Notes: a model not told the origin generated them from the sequence alone. 12,577 nt of DNA from Prevotellaceae bacterium (GCA_031259805.1 JAIRKX010000231.1:1-12577), one strand, 5' to 3'; shown: positions 1 to 6,898, counted from the first letter of the stretch. Translations and numbers: made by a program.

Positions 1-126
1 GATTCCGTCTGTTTAGATTCTAAATAGTCGGAGTTAGGGTGTGATTCCGTCTGTTTAGATTCTAAATAGTCGGAGTCGGGGTGTGATTCCGTCTGTTTAG
101 ATTCTAAATAGTCGGAGTCAAGGTGT
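1..126. repeat. 42-bp tandem palindromic repeat, three copies
   Basis: Three consecutive 42-bp units (1-42, 43-84, 85-126) differ only at a few bases near positions 35-37 of the unit. Each unit contains the inverted repeat TTTAGA-T-TCTAAA. Outer arms GATTCCG and CGGAGTC/T also pair, allowing one G-T wobble, so most of the unit can fold into one imperfect hairpin. The period is a multiple of three, and on the minus strand the array reads as a stop-free 14-residue repeat in frame with the ORF starting at 347. The array may continue beyond the window. Confidence 0.9.
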
Positions 127-347
127 GTTTTTTTACACAGAGAGGCACAGAGGGGCACGGAGAGCCACAGAGGGAGACAGAGGGAGGCTGGGGACATTGT
201 CCACCCCCGCCCTGCGGGCGAAAGCGGCGTATACGTTGATGTTCCATAGCCAATCATTACATTCCCATTCTCTGCCACCTTCAGCTGCCCCCACGCCACT
301 GTTGCGCAGCAGGCCATCAATCCCATTAAAATTACTTTCGTTTTCAT
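1..347 (-). CDS. Partial secreted-protein ORF running into tandem repeats, open at the left window edge
   Basis: An ATG at 347-345 opens a frame of 115 codons with no stop before the window edge. The N-terminus reads as a signal peptide (basic MKTK, hydrophobic VILMGLMACCATVA, likely cleavage after AWG or AWGQ). It is followed by LKVAENGNVMIGYG, which resembles the start of Bacteroidota secreted proteins with LKV..NGNVGIG-type openings, some of which carry tail-fibre-like domains; this similarity is from memory. From about residue 45 the frame enters GC-rich palindromic DNA, then a 10-bp repeat (LCLPLWLSVPLCASLC), then three copies of a 14-residue repeat, SDYLESKQTESHP plus D or N. The first 40 residues look like a real gene start. 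The remainder may be intergenic repeat that has invaded or replaced the body, making this a pseudogene, or it may be a true repeat protein. It lies 81 bp after the lipoprotein gene on the same strand and could be its operon partner. Confidence 0.4.
   Translation of the reverse strand, partial: MKTKVILMGLMACCATVAWGQLKVAENGNVMIGYGTSTYTPLSPAGRGWTMSPASLCLPLWLSVPLCASLCKKTHLDSDYLESKQTESHPDSDYLESKQTESHPNSDYLESKQTE
136..185. repeat. 10-bp purine-rich tandem repeat, five copies
   Basis: Five consecutive 10-mers of the form CACAGAGGGG with small changes: CACAGAGAGG, CACAGAGGGG, CACGGAGAGC, CACAGAGGGA, GACAGAGGGA. It lies directly next to the 42-bp array. Low-complexity tracts of this kind are usually intergenic, which weighs against the overlapping minus-strand frame being a folded protein here. 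Confidence 0.8.
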
Positions 348-376
348 GATTTTTCGTTTTTCATTTCCTCCCTCTT

Positions 377-406
377 CCCCCCTCCCACGCAAGCGCAGGA
401 GAGGGG
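377..406. other. Imperfect GC-rich hairpin between two minus-strand ORFs
   Basis: The arms CCC.CTCC..CGC and GCG..GGAG.GGG pair around an AA loop with three small internal mismatches. It lies between the lipoprotein stop (429) and the downstream ORF start (347). No T-run follows on the minus strand, so it is not a textbook terminator. It could be an mRNA processing or stabilising structure. After it the minus strand has a purine tract, GGGAGGAAATG, upstream of the next start. Confidence 0.45.
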
Positions 407-428
407 TTTCGAGAGTGAGGACTTTTCA

Positions 429-1238
429 TTAGTTCGCACTTGCTGCTTTTTTGTAGATGAATACGGCATCAAGATTAAATTCTGTGCCTGCTACACCGCC
501 GCTTGAGAACGATGGCAAGTAGCCTTCTCCTGAAGATGGCCATATCCAGCCACGACCAGCGATTGTAGACATAGGAACATCAAAATGATGCCATTCCCCG
601 TCGTGCGGGTAATCCTCCACCCAAGCGGTGTTTGCCGGCGCTTGCGCCGGAGGCCCTGCGTAGATTTTTATTTCACCGTCTCGGGGGACGCCCGGCCACC
701 CGAAATTGAACTGATACCCTGCGTTGGGTTGGTTGGTGGGGCTTTTAATAGCGAAATGGAAATGATAGTCCGCCGCATTATTAGAAAGCTCTGTTAAATC
801 GGTATTCAGCAGAAATCCGCCACCGCTCCATCCATGAGTACTAACAACCCACGCCATATAGCCTTCCGGTTGTCCATAGGCATTCGGCCCATTGGCTGTT
901 CCGAAGTCATAAGTAAGAAGGCCTGTCCCTTCTGTAATCCAATTGAAGATAGTGTTTACGACGTCATCTGGCAGAAGTTTTTTCTTTACCCTTGTTCCCT
1001 GCAAGTCTCCGCCCAACGCGGCAAAGCTCACATCGTCTAAGTAGATAACATAGTAATCGCTCCCCTTCAAACTTTCGTGGAGGTCTACCGGAATAGGCGG
1101 AGTAGGAACATCCGTCGTGTCTCCTCCGGTATTCGGATCCGGGTCATCATTGGCGCCGCTGCTGCAAGCGAAAGCGATCGCCATCATCATTGTCGTGGCG
1201 CAAATGGCCACCCAGTGCAAAATTTTTGTCTTTTTCAT
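429..1238 (-). CDS. Surface lipoprotein of unrecognised family, SusCD-associated
   Basis: A 269-residue predicted lipoprotein. The N-terminus has a basic MKKTK, a hydrophobic stretch and a probable lipid cysteine at C25 (AFAC). The next residues, SSGANDDPDPNTGGDTTD, are acidic and flexible, as in Bacteroidota lipoproteins exported to the cell surface, and a proline-rich linker runs to about residue 50. The body (55-265) is rich in aromatic and glycine residues with alternating hydrophobic patterns (YYVIYLDD near 62-69, YHFHFAIK near 158-165, YQFNFGWPG near 175-183, GEWHHFDVPM near 214-223). This suggests a beta-sandwich, possibly ligand- or glycan-binding; the fold is inferred. It follows susD on the same strand after 284 bp, the position often held by SusE/SusF-like or other surface glycan-binding proteins, but I see no clear SusE/F similarity. 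No consensus promoter was found in the gap, so it may be read from the susC promoter. The start ATG at 1238 follows an A-rich leader. Confidence 0.8.
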   Translation of the reverse strand: MKKTKILHWVAICATTMMMAIAFACSSGANDDPDPNTGGDTTDVPTPPIPVDLHESLKGSDYYVIYLDDVSFAALGGDLQGTRVKKKLLPDDVVNTIFNWITEGTGLLTYDFGTANGPNAYGQPEGYMAWVVSTHGWSGGGFLLNTDLTELSNNAADYHFHFAIKSPTNQPNAGYQFNFGWPGVPRDGEIKIYAGPPAQAPANTAWVEDYPHDGEWHHFDVPMSTIAGRGWIWPSSGEGYLPSFSSGGVAGTEFNLDAVFIYKKAASAN

Positions 1239-1319
1239 AATTGAATTTTTTTGTGCTCTTACGAGCGGGTTAGTTTTTTTTTGTTTTTATTTTGGTTTTG
1301 TTTTTGTTCATACTTCAGT

Positions 1320-1339
1320 CCGTCGGTTAAAACCGACGG
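1320..1339. repeat. Perfect 9-bp-stem hairpin CCGTCGGTT-AA-AACCGACGG
   Basis: A perfect inverted repeat with a 2-base centre in the susD-lipoprotein gap. A second copy at 12337-12356 has one stem pair changed on both arms (T-A to C-G) and a different centre. Both copies are preceded by GT and followed by CAATAA, so they belong to one dispersed family. Confidence 0.85.
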
Positions 1340-1357
1340 CAATAAATGACGGAACAG

Positions 1358-1525
1358 TTGAAAGTTGAAAATTGAAAATTGCTCATAACTCTTAATTCAT
1401 CATTCTTAATTCTTAGTTCTTAACTCTTAGTTCTTACTTCTTACTTCTTACCTCATCCATCATACATCATCCATCATCCATCATCCATCATCCATCATAC
1501 ATCATCCATCATCCATCATCCATCA
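1358..1525. repeat. Continuous 7-bp tandem tract, 24 units, drifting in sequence
   Basis: Reading in 7-base steps from 1358 gives TTGAAAG, TTGAAAA (x2), TTGCTCA, then TAACTCT/TAATTCT/TAGTTCT/TACTTCT variants, TACCTCA, and finally TCCATCA and TACATCA units to 1525. Phase holds throughout without an indel while the unit changes gradually. The last unit contains the susD stop codon (1523-1525). With the hairpin at 1320-1339 and the poly-T-rich stretch 1271-1310, this fills the whole 284-bp gap between susD and the lipoprotein gene; I see no other gene there. Confidence 0.85.
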
Positions 1526-3199
1526 CTTCCACGCCGGGTTTTGTTCCATAGCGGGGTTCAGGTCGAGTTCGGCCTGAGGCAGTGGGAAGAGTTCGTGTTT
1601 ACCTTCGACAAAGGTAGCCATTTCTGCTTTAGCGGCGGGGGATTCTTTGGCTTTGTAGGCGTCCATTGTTTCTTTTACGATACCCCAGCGGCAGAGGTCA
1701 AACCATCGGTGGCTTTCCATGGCGAGTTCGACCCGTCGTTCGTGTCGTATGGCCTCGCGGAGGCCGTCGGCGTTGTCGACGTAGGGGGCTCCGGTTTTAC
1801 GGTTGTCGTAGTGGGGGAAGGAGGGGAGGCTCCGGGCGGGGTCGTCGCTTTCGCGGCGTGCGCGTGCGCGTACCTGTTCGAGGGCGTCTTTGGCGGCCGG
1901 GATGTTGTTTGTTTCCACGCATGCTTCGGCATAGAGGAGCAGGACGTCGGCGTAGCGGATGAGTTTGATGTTAATCGGGGCGCGTGTAACGTGTCCGTCC
2001 CAGAGGGAATTGAAGTCGTCGTCCATAATGGCGTATTTGCGGGAGAGGAATCGCGAGCCGAGGTAAATTTCTTCTTCCGGAATGGTTATCAGGCTGTCGG
2101 GCATGTTGATTATTGTGGCTTCCCGTCGGGGGTCTCCGGCTTCGTATTCGTCGTAGAGATCCTGCGCAGGCCTGTTGAAGCCCCATCCTTCGCTGGCGCC
2201 GTCGTTCCATGCGGGCACTCTCCCCGATCGCGAGCGGGTGAGGATGGTGGAGAAGGTGCCGCGTGTGGCTCCGAAGTGAGGGGAGAAGCCGCCGTAGTCG
2301 CTGGTGCCTTCTTCGGCATATTGTACTTCAAAGACGGACTCGACGCCGTTTTCATTCAGGATACTGAAGTTGTCGGCATAGCGGGCTTCGAGGGCGTACT
2401 CTCCGGCGGCGGCCATCATCGAGTCGCCCCATGCTTTGGCTGCGGGGTAGTCGTGCCGGTAGAGGTGCGCTTTCATCAGGAGGGCTTGTGCGGCTCCTTT
2501 GGTGGCGCGCCCTGTTTCGGCGGGGTCGGCGTATGTGCGGCTGCGTAGCCACAGTCGCCCGTTGGCGTCTTCGAGGTCGGCGACTATTTGGGTGTATATA
2601 GCGTCGGGGGTCGCGGCAGGCTGGCTCCAGTTGGCCGACGATTTAATGGAGAATGTAACCAGCGGTACGCTGCCGAATACCCTCACGAGCCGGAAGTAGT
2701 ACAGCGCACGGAGGAATTTCAATTCACCGATGAGCCGTTGCTTGAGGGCGTCGTCCATTGCGTCGTCGGGGGCTACGCCGGGCACTTCTTCCAGCGCCAG
2801 GTTACAGCGTGCAATGCCTAAGAAGTTCGACTGGTACCAGTCGAGCAGAATGGGATTGTTCGTTTGGGTTTTGAAGTTCTCAATGTCATAGGCGGCGGCC
2901 ATGTCCGAGAGATTTTGTCCCCCCTTCAGGGCGTCGTCCGAGGCGACGTCTCCAATCCACCATTCGGGACTGTATGTAATGCCATATTCCCATTGGAGGG
3001 GTACGTAGGCTCCGTTGACAATCTGAATGGCGGCGTTGCCTCCGCCGGTCAGGAAGAAATCGCCTTCGCCTGTTTGCGCGGGTTGCGGTTCGTGCAGCCA
3101 GTCGTTACAGGAGAGGAGCAGGAGGCCGCAGCCTCCCAACCCCAGAAGGGCTGCTTTTTTAAGCTGTTTCATCGTTTTCATCGTTTGTATCGTTTTCAT
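1523..3199 (-). CDS. susD: SusD/RagB-family outer-membrane nutrient-binding lipoprotein
   Basis: A 558-residue SusD-family protein, the surface lid that captures substrate and delivers it to its SusC partner. The signal peptide ends in LLLLSC with the lipid cysteine at C31, followed by NDWLHEPQP. Family hallmarks are the helical TPR-like segments (LIGELKFLRALYYFRLVRVFG near 157-177), the IRYADVLLLYAEA block, the RHERRVELAMESHRWFDLCRWG block, and the C-terminal HELFPLPQAELDLNP..EQNPAW ending. The length is normal for the family. The start is set by ATG at 3199, which overlaps the susC stop as TGATG; a TTG one codon upstream is a less likely start. Four 9-bp repeats at the start encode MKT-IQT-MKT-MKQ, so codons 7 and 10 are also in-frame ATGs, and starting at codon 10 would give a more typical signal peptide. 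The substrate cannot be told from the sequence. Confidence 0.95.
   Translation of the reverse strand: MKTIQTMKTMKQLKKAALLGLGGCGLLLLSCNDWLHEPQPAQTGEGDFFLTGGGNAAIQIVNGAYVPLQWEYGITYSPEWWIGDVASDDALKGGQNLSDMAAAYDIENFKTQTNNPILLDWYQSNFLGIARCNLALEEVPGVAPDDAMDDALKQRLIGELKFLRALYYFRLVRVFGSVPLVTFSIKSSANWSQPAATPDAIYTQIVADLEDANGRLWLRSRTYADPAETGRATKGAAQALLMKAHLYRHDYPAAKAWGDSMMAAAGEYALEARYADNFSILNENGVESVFEVQYAEEGTSDYGGFSPHFGATRGTFSTILTRSRSGRVPAWNDGASEGWGFNRPAQDLYDEYEAGDPRREATIINMPDSLITIPEEEIYLGSRFLSRKYAIMDDDFNSLWDGHVTRAPINIKLIRYADVLLLYAEACVETNNIPAAKDALEQVRARARRESDDPARSLPSFPHYDNRKTGAPYVDNADGLREAIRHERRVELAMESHRWFDLCRWGIVKETMDAYKAKESPAAKAEMATFVEGKHELFPLPQAELDLNPAMEQNPAWK
3164..3199 (-). repeat. Four 9-bp repeats spanning the susD start codon
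   Basis: On the minus strand the first 36 bases of susD are four 9-mers: ATGAAAACG, ATACAAACG, ATGAAAACG, ATGAAACAG. Three carry an in-frame ATG. The repeat adds or removes three residues per unit without breaking the frame. Confidence 0.8.
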
Positions 3200-6100
3200 C
3201 AAAATTCAATATTACATCCTATGCTAATGGTCATCGATTGGGGATAGTTGCCGTAGTCGACGCCGCTGCCTACTTCCGGGTCAAAGCCGGTATAGCCTGT
3301 CAGGGTAAGGAGGTTGTTCGCGGCGGCATAAACCCGCAGACGGTCGATGTGTATTTTTTTCGTTAGCGCCTGCGGCACGGTGTAGCCCACCTGTACGTTT
3401 TTGAGGCGGAGGTAGTCGCCGTTTTCGATAAACCGGCTCGAAGTGGCGAAGTTCACGGAGTTCCGGGGGCTTGGAATCGTACCGTTGGGCGTCGAAGGCG
3501 TCCACGCATTGCGCATGGCAGTGCTCATGACCGATTCGTTGCCCGGGCCTTCCAACTGATGCCGCTGGGCATTGTAAAGTTTGTTGCCGGCCACACCCTG
3601 AAAAAACAGCTGGAGGTCGAATCCCCGCCATTCGGCGCCTAAGTTCACCCCGTAGGCCAGCCACGGGAAGGGATTCCCCAGCGCCACGCGGTCGTCGTCG
3701 TTGATGCTTCCGTCGCCGTTCACATCGCGGTATTTGGCGTCGCCTTCGCGGTAGGTGCCCTGGGTGGTATTAAACAGGTAGCTGTCGGCCTCTTCGTCCG
3801 AACGGTAGATGCCCAGATATTCGTACCCGTAATACGTATACAGCGCCATCCCTTCGGTGCTCACGGAACGGTCGCCGTAGACGGGGAAACCGCCGTTGAG
3901 CGCCACCAGCTCGTTGCGGATAAAACTGGCGTTTCCGCCGATGGAATAACTCAACTCGCCGATCTGCTTCCGGTGTTCGAGGGTAATCTCAATCCCCTCG
4001 TTCCGCACGGTGCCTACGTTGGCTTTCGGGCTAAAGCGGTTGCCGGTATACGCCGGCGCCGATACATACAGGAACATCTCTTTGGTATCGCGCCGGAATA
4101 CGTCGACCGTCCCCGACAGCGCCCCTTTCAGGATGCTGAAATCGGTCGCCACATTCCACTGTTCGGTCACTTCCCATCGCCCGTTTTTATTGACAAATGT
4201 ATTGATTCCCGCCCCCAGCGCCTGCGCCTGCGGCTGCCCGAAGATGTATGAAAAGAAATACATGCCCGACCCTACCTCCTGCGAAAAGTCGCTCGATCCT
4301 ACGCTGCTCTGGTTGCCCAGCTGCCCCCAGCCGACACGCAGTTTCAAGTCGTCTAAAAAATCGACGTCCTTCAAAAACGCCTCCTGACTGATGCGCCAGC
4401 CAATAGCTGCCGACGGGAAATATCCCCACGTATTTTCGGGGAACTTGCTCGACGCATCGGCGCGGAAATTCACGGTCAGCAGATAGCGATTGTCGTAGGC
4501 ATAATGTAACCGTCCCAGCAGCGAGAACATCCGTGTACGGTCGACGCTGTCGCCTGCCGGATTAGTATTGTCGTCGGTCGTTTGCGAAAGATACCAGTTG
4601 CTCGGTGTCGGGTTCAGGATGCTCGACCCGCTGTTGCCTAACGAATAATAATTGTATTCTTCGGTTGTTTGCCCTGCCATCAACGAAAAGGAATGCTTGC
4701 CGAGAGTATGGGCATACGTCGCAATATTCTCCATAATCAAGGTGCAGTAGCGCGACAGGCTGCTCGATAAAAAGTTCTTTTCATTCTTGTCATACGACGA
4801 ATATTCATACTTTTCCTTAAAAGTCCGGCTGCGGAGATTACTCAAGTCCATACTTACCGACGAGCGAACGGTCAGCCCCTTGACCGGCGTCAACTCCAGA
4901 TAAACATCCCCCACCACCCGGTCGGTATAATCATTCGGGTGTGATGTTTCGACCATCGAGAACGGGTTGGTAACGTTTTTAAAGTTGGACGCCGCCGAAG
5001 GTCTTCCGCCGATATTAACTCCGGCATTATTCACAGCGCCCGCGGGGTAATGTGTCGGGTCCCACGGCGCCATAGCCAGCGCCGCGGTAACGATAGAGGC
5101 GCCCGCGCTGCCGCTGTTGTGCATGGCGTTCCGGTAGGTGGCGTTCATATAGGTGATGTTTTCACCTACCTTCAGCCATTTGCGAATCTGGTAGGACATG
5201 TTGGAACGTAGCGTCAATCGTTTATAATACGACCCTATAATGGTGCCGTCCTGATCGAAATAGCCTGCGCTGAAAGAATAGTGCAGTTTTTTGGCGCTGC
5301 TGCCGCTAAACGACAGGTTGTAGCTTTGTATCAAGGCGGTTTCAAAGACTTCGTCCTGCCAGTCGGTTTCCTGTTTACTGTAGTTAAATCCGTCGGGATG
5401 CTGCTGGTCGTACAGCACCGGGAAATACGCCGACGAACCTAACCGGTATACCGACAGCCAGCGGTTGAACCCCTTGCCCCCGTCATACATGGCAATCTCT
5501 GATTGTACGTCGTTGAAGTTAATCATCGTTTGGGCAAATTCTTTACTTTGCATCACGTCTAATTTCCGCCACCGGCGCTGGATACCTGCATAGGCGTCGA
5601 AGGAGATTTTGCCCTTTTCCTCCGTGCCTGTTTTAGTCGTAATCAAGACGACCCCGTTGGCGCCGCGCGATCCGTATATAGCCGCCGCCGATGCGTCCTT
5701 CAATATTTCGGTCGATTCGATGTCGTTGGCGTTTAAAAAAGAAATATCATTCAGAATAACGCCGTCCACTACGTAAATAGGATCGCTGTTGTTCAACGTC
5801 CCTATACCGCGAATGCGCACGATGGCCGACGCGCCCGGCTGTCCGGAGTTGGCGTTTACCGTAACGCCGGCGGCGCGCCCCTGCAATGCCTGCGTAAGAT
5901 TCGAGGCCGGCGTCTTTTTCAACGCATCGGCTTTGATGGACGTTACTGCGCCTGTGATGTCGCTCTTTTTCATCACGCCGTAACCGACCACCACGACCTC
6001 GTCTAACGTGGTATATACCGGCTGCAACGACACGTCGAGCCTGCCGGCAAGTGCAGGCGCTTCTTTGGATTCGTATCCGATCGACGAAAACACCAACGTA

Positions 6101-6303
6101 CCGCCCGACGACGCCTTTATGCTATAGAGTCCGTCTGCATCGGTAAGGGTTGCATTGGTTACGCCCTTTTCAGAAACAGTTACGGCCACCAGTGGTTCGC
6201 CGGTATCGGCGTCGGTAACAATGCCGGTAATACTGACCTGTGCTGTCAGTCCCGTCAGCCCTGCTAACGTCAGAGCCAGTAAAAGAATCATTCTCTTCTT
6301 CAT
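3199..6303 (-). CDS. susC: SusC/RagA-family TonB-dependent outer-membrane transporter
   Basis: A 1034-residue SusC-type receptor that imports a macromolecular nutrient across the outer membrane using TonB energy. The signal peptide (1-21) ends in LTGLTAQ. A carboxypeptidase-regulatory-like beta-sandwich follows (about 23-100: VSITGIVTDADTGEPLVAV, SIGYESKE). Next are the TonB-box-like DEVVVVGYG (101-109) and the plug (about 110-225) with the SusC signatures YVVDGV, DASAAAIYGSRGANGV and ITTKTG. The rest is the barrel, with many aromatic strands, ending in MTISIGCNIEF with a terminal phenylalanine. There is no N-terminal STN domain, so signalling through an ECF sigma/anti-sigma pair is not expected. 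The start ATG at 6303 precedes MKKRM and an A/T-rich leader. The stop overlaps the susD start by one base, so the two are probably translationally coupled. The gene is intact and of normal length. The substrate is unknown. Confidence 0.96.
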   Translation of the reverse strand: MKKRMILLLALTLAGLTGLTAQVSITGIVTDADTGEPLVAVTVSEKGVTNATLTDADGLYSIKASSGGTLVFSSIGYESKEAPALAGRLDVSLQPVYTTLDEVVVVGYGVMKKSDITGAVTSIKADALKKTPASNLTQALQGRAAGVTVNANSGQPGASAIVRIRGIGTLNNSDPIYVVDGVILNDISFLNANDIESTEILKDASAAAIYGSRGANGVVLITTKTGTEEKGKISFDAYAGIQRRWRKLDVMQSKEFAQTMINFNDVQSEIAMYDGGKGFNRWLSVYRLGSSAYFPVLYDQQHPDGFNYSKQETDWQDEVFETALIQSYNLSFSGSSAKKLHYSFSAGYFDQDGTIIGSYYKRLTLRSNMSYQIRKWLKVGENITYMNATYRNAMHNSGSAGASIVTAALAMAPWDPTHYPAGAVNNAGVNIGGRPSAASNFKNVTNPFSMVETSHPNDYTDRVVGDVYLELTPVKGLTVRSSVSMDLSNLRSRTFKEKYEYSSYDKNEKNFLSSSLSRYCTLIMENIATYAHTLGKHSFSLMAGQTTEEYNYYSLGNSGSSILNPTPSNWYLSQTTDDNTNPAGDSVDRTRMFSLLGRLHYAYDNRYLLTVNFRADASSKFPENTWGYFPSAAIGWRISQEAFLKDVDFLDDLKLRVGWGQLGNQSSVGSSDFSQEVGSGMYFFSYIFGQPQAQALGAGINTFVNKNGRWEVTEQWNVATDFSILKGALSGTVDVFRRDTKEMFLYVSAPAYTGNRFSPKANVGTVRNEGIEITLEHRKQIGELSYSIGGNASFIRNELVALNGGFPVYGDRSVSTEGMALYTYYGYEYLGIYRSDEEADSYLFNTTQGTYREGDAKYRDVNGDGSINDDDRVALGNPFPWLAYGVNLGAEWRGFDLQLFFQGVAGNKLYNAQRHQLEGPGNESVMSTAMRNAWTPSTPNGTIPSPRNSVNFATSSRFIENGDYLRLKNVQVGYTVPQALTKKIHIDRLRVYAAANNLLTLTGYTGFDPEVGSGVDYGNYPQSMTISIGCNIEF

Positions 6304-6340
6304 GAATTTTTAAATTTGCATTATATAAAAATAACGTATT

Positions 6341-6480
6341 TCATTTCTACCAATATATCGTGCCTAACGACACGCTTCTTTATTCAATAATTGTTTACCC
6401 TTTCACCTTTTCATCTCTACCAACATATCGTGCCTAACGGCACGTTTCTTTATTCAATAATTGTTCACCCTTTCACCTTT
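6341..6480. repeat. Two tandem 70-bp repeats, each with a CGTGCC-TAAC-GGCACG hairpin
   Basis: Copies 6341-6410 and 6411-6480 differ at five positions by my reading. Each contains CTACCAAYATAT followed by an inverted repeat CGTGCC TAAC GGCACG; the susC-proximal copy has one stem mismatch. The remainder is TTTATTCAATAATTGTT plus a pyrimidine-rich tail. They lie 38 bp upstream of the susC start, inside the predicted mRNA leader. Similar hairpin-plus-CTACCAA blocks are, as far as I recall, widespread in Bacteroidota intergenic DNA. Confidence 0.9.
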
Positions 6481-6515
6481 TCAACTCTCAACTCTCAACT
6501 TTCAACTTTCAACTC
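6481..6515. repeat. 7-bp tandem tract TCAACTC/TCAACTT, five units
   Basis: Five heptamers (TCAACTC x2, TCAACTT x2, TCAACTC) directly follow the second 70-bp repeat. Their reverse complement, GAGTTGA/AAGTTGA, matches the TTGAAAG units at 1358, so it is the same family in the opposite orientation. The tract then runs into CTTAGTTTTTATC. Confidence 0.85.
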
Positions 6516-6560
6516 TTAGTTTTTATCTGGTCGGAACAGAACTAAGGTTCGGGTCAGACC
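6511..6560. repeat. Single-copy relative of the GAACTAAGGTTC element in the susC leader
   Basis: AACTCTTAGTTTTTATC is followed by KGGTCGGA-type sequence and the palindromic core GAACTAAGGTTC (6539-6550). The same order, with few changes, precedes the tandem array at 12385-12424. Outer arms GGTC (6529-6532) and GACC (6557-6560) are placed symmetrically about the core, giving an interrupted hairpin. Confidence 0.75.
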
Positions 6561-6589
6561 AAAAATCCGGTTCTAATCGAATCCTGCGG

Positions 6590-6622
6590 CAAATATAATA
6601 TGATTTTTTTCTTTTTTCCAAA
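6590..6622 (-). promoter_or_regulatory. Predicted susC promoter of Bacteroidota sigma-ABfr type
   Basis: The minus strand carries TTTG (6622-6619), then 21 bases, then TATATTTG (6597-6590). This fits the known Bacteroides consensus of TTTG at -33 and TAnnTTTG at -7. Initiation would fall near 6583-6586, giving a leader of about 280 nt before the susC ATG at 6303. No equally good match was seen nearer the gene. Confidence 0.65.
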
Positions 6623-6626
6623 TATT

Positions 6627-6677
6627 CGACTACAGCAAAATTACTACATACCCCTTTTTTACTACAACATTACCACA
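6627..6677. promoter_or_regulatory. Four ACTACA-type direct repeats just upstream of the susC -33 box
   Basis: CGACTACA (6627-6634), TTACTACA (6641-6648), TTACTACA (6659-6666) and TTACCACA (6670-6677) read as TGTAGTAA-like boxes on the minus strand, the first lying 4 bp upstream of the -33 box. Start-to-start spacings are 14, 18 and 11 bp. Position and repetition suggest an activator site; this is inference, and no regulator gene lies in the window. Confidence 0.4.
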
Positions 6678-6804
6678 ACATGCCTTTCCAGAATCCTTGA
6701 TAAATAAGAAAACTTCTCTTTTCGTCGGAGGTAAAAATTTAACATTGGAAAACGCAATTGGGCGAAAAAAATTACACGACAATTCATTTTTTTCTCTTAT
6801 TACG

Positions 6805-6898
6805 GGCAAAAAAAGGAGGGTACGGGGTAGGGTAATAACTGCAAATGGATATACAAGAATATTTGCAAGGCAAAAAAAGGAGGGTACGGGGTAGGGTA
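6805..6898. repeat. Exact 30-bp direct repeat, two copies 64 bp apart
   Basis: GGCA7GGAGGGTACGGGG followed by TAGGGTA occurs identically at 6805-6834 and 6869-6898. The 34 bp between them includes ATTTGCAA-like sequence. No gene is supported here: the minus-strand frame 6630-6980 owes its openness partly to these repeats. Confidence 0.9.

Noticed and set aside
1..126. CRISPR array from regularly spaced 42-bp units
   Set aside because: Whole units are nearly identical with no variable spacer, so it is a simple tandem repeat.
125..349. Plus-strand frame of 74 codons near the left edge
   Set aside because: It covers the 10-bp repeat and the antisense of a signal-peptide-bearing start on the other strand; its protein is low-complexity and unrecognised.
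1541..2548. Long plus-strand frame of 335 codons opposite susD
   Set aside because: It lies wholly antisense to a well-supported SusD gene, is Val/Gly/Phe-rich as expected of a reverse-complement shadow, and shows no family motif.
3199..6303. SusC with an STN signalling domain and anti-sigma control
   Set aside because: After the signal peptide the protein goes directly into the carboxypeptidase-regulatory-like domain, and no sigma or anti-sigma gene is nearby.
6341..6580. Riboswitch in the susC leader
   Set aside because: The conserved parts are short dispersed repeats and simple hairpins; no known aptamer core was recognised.
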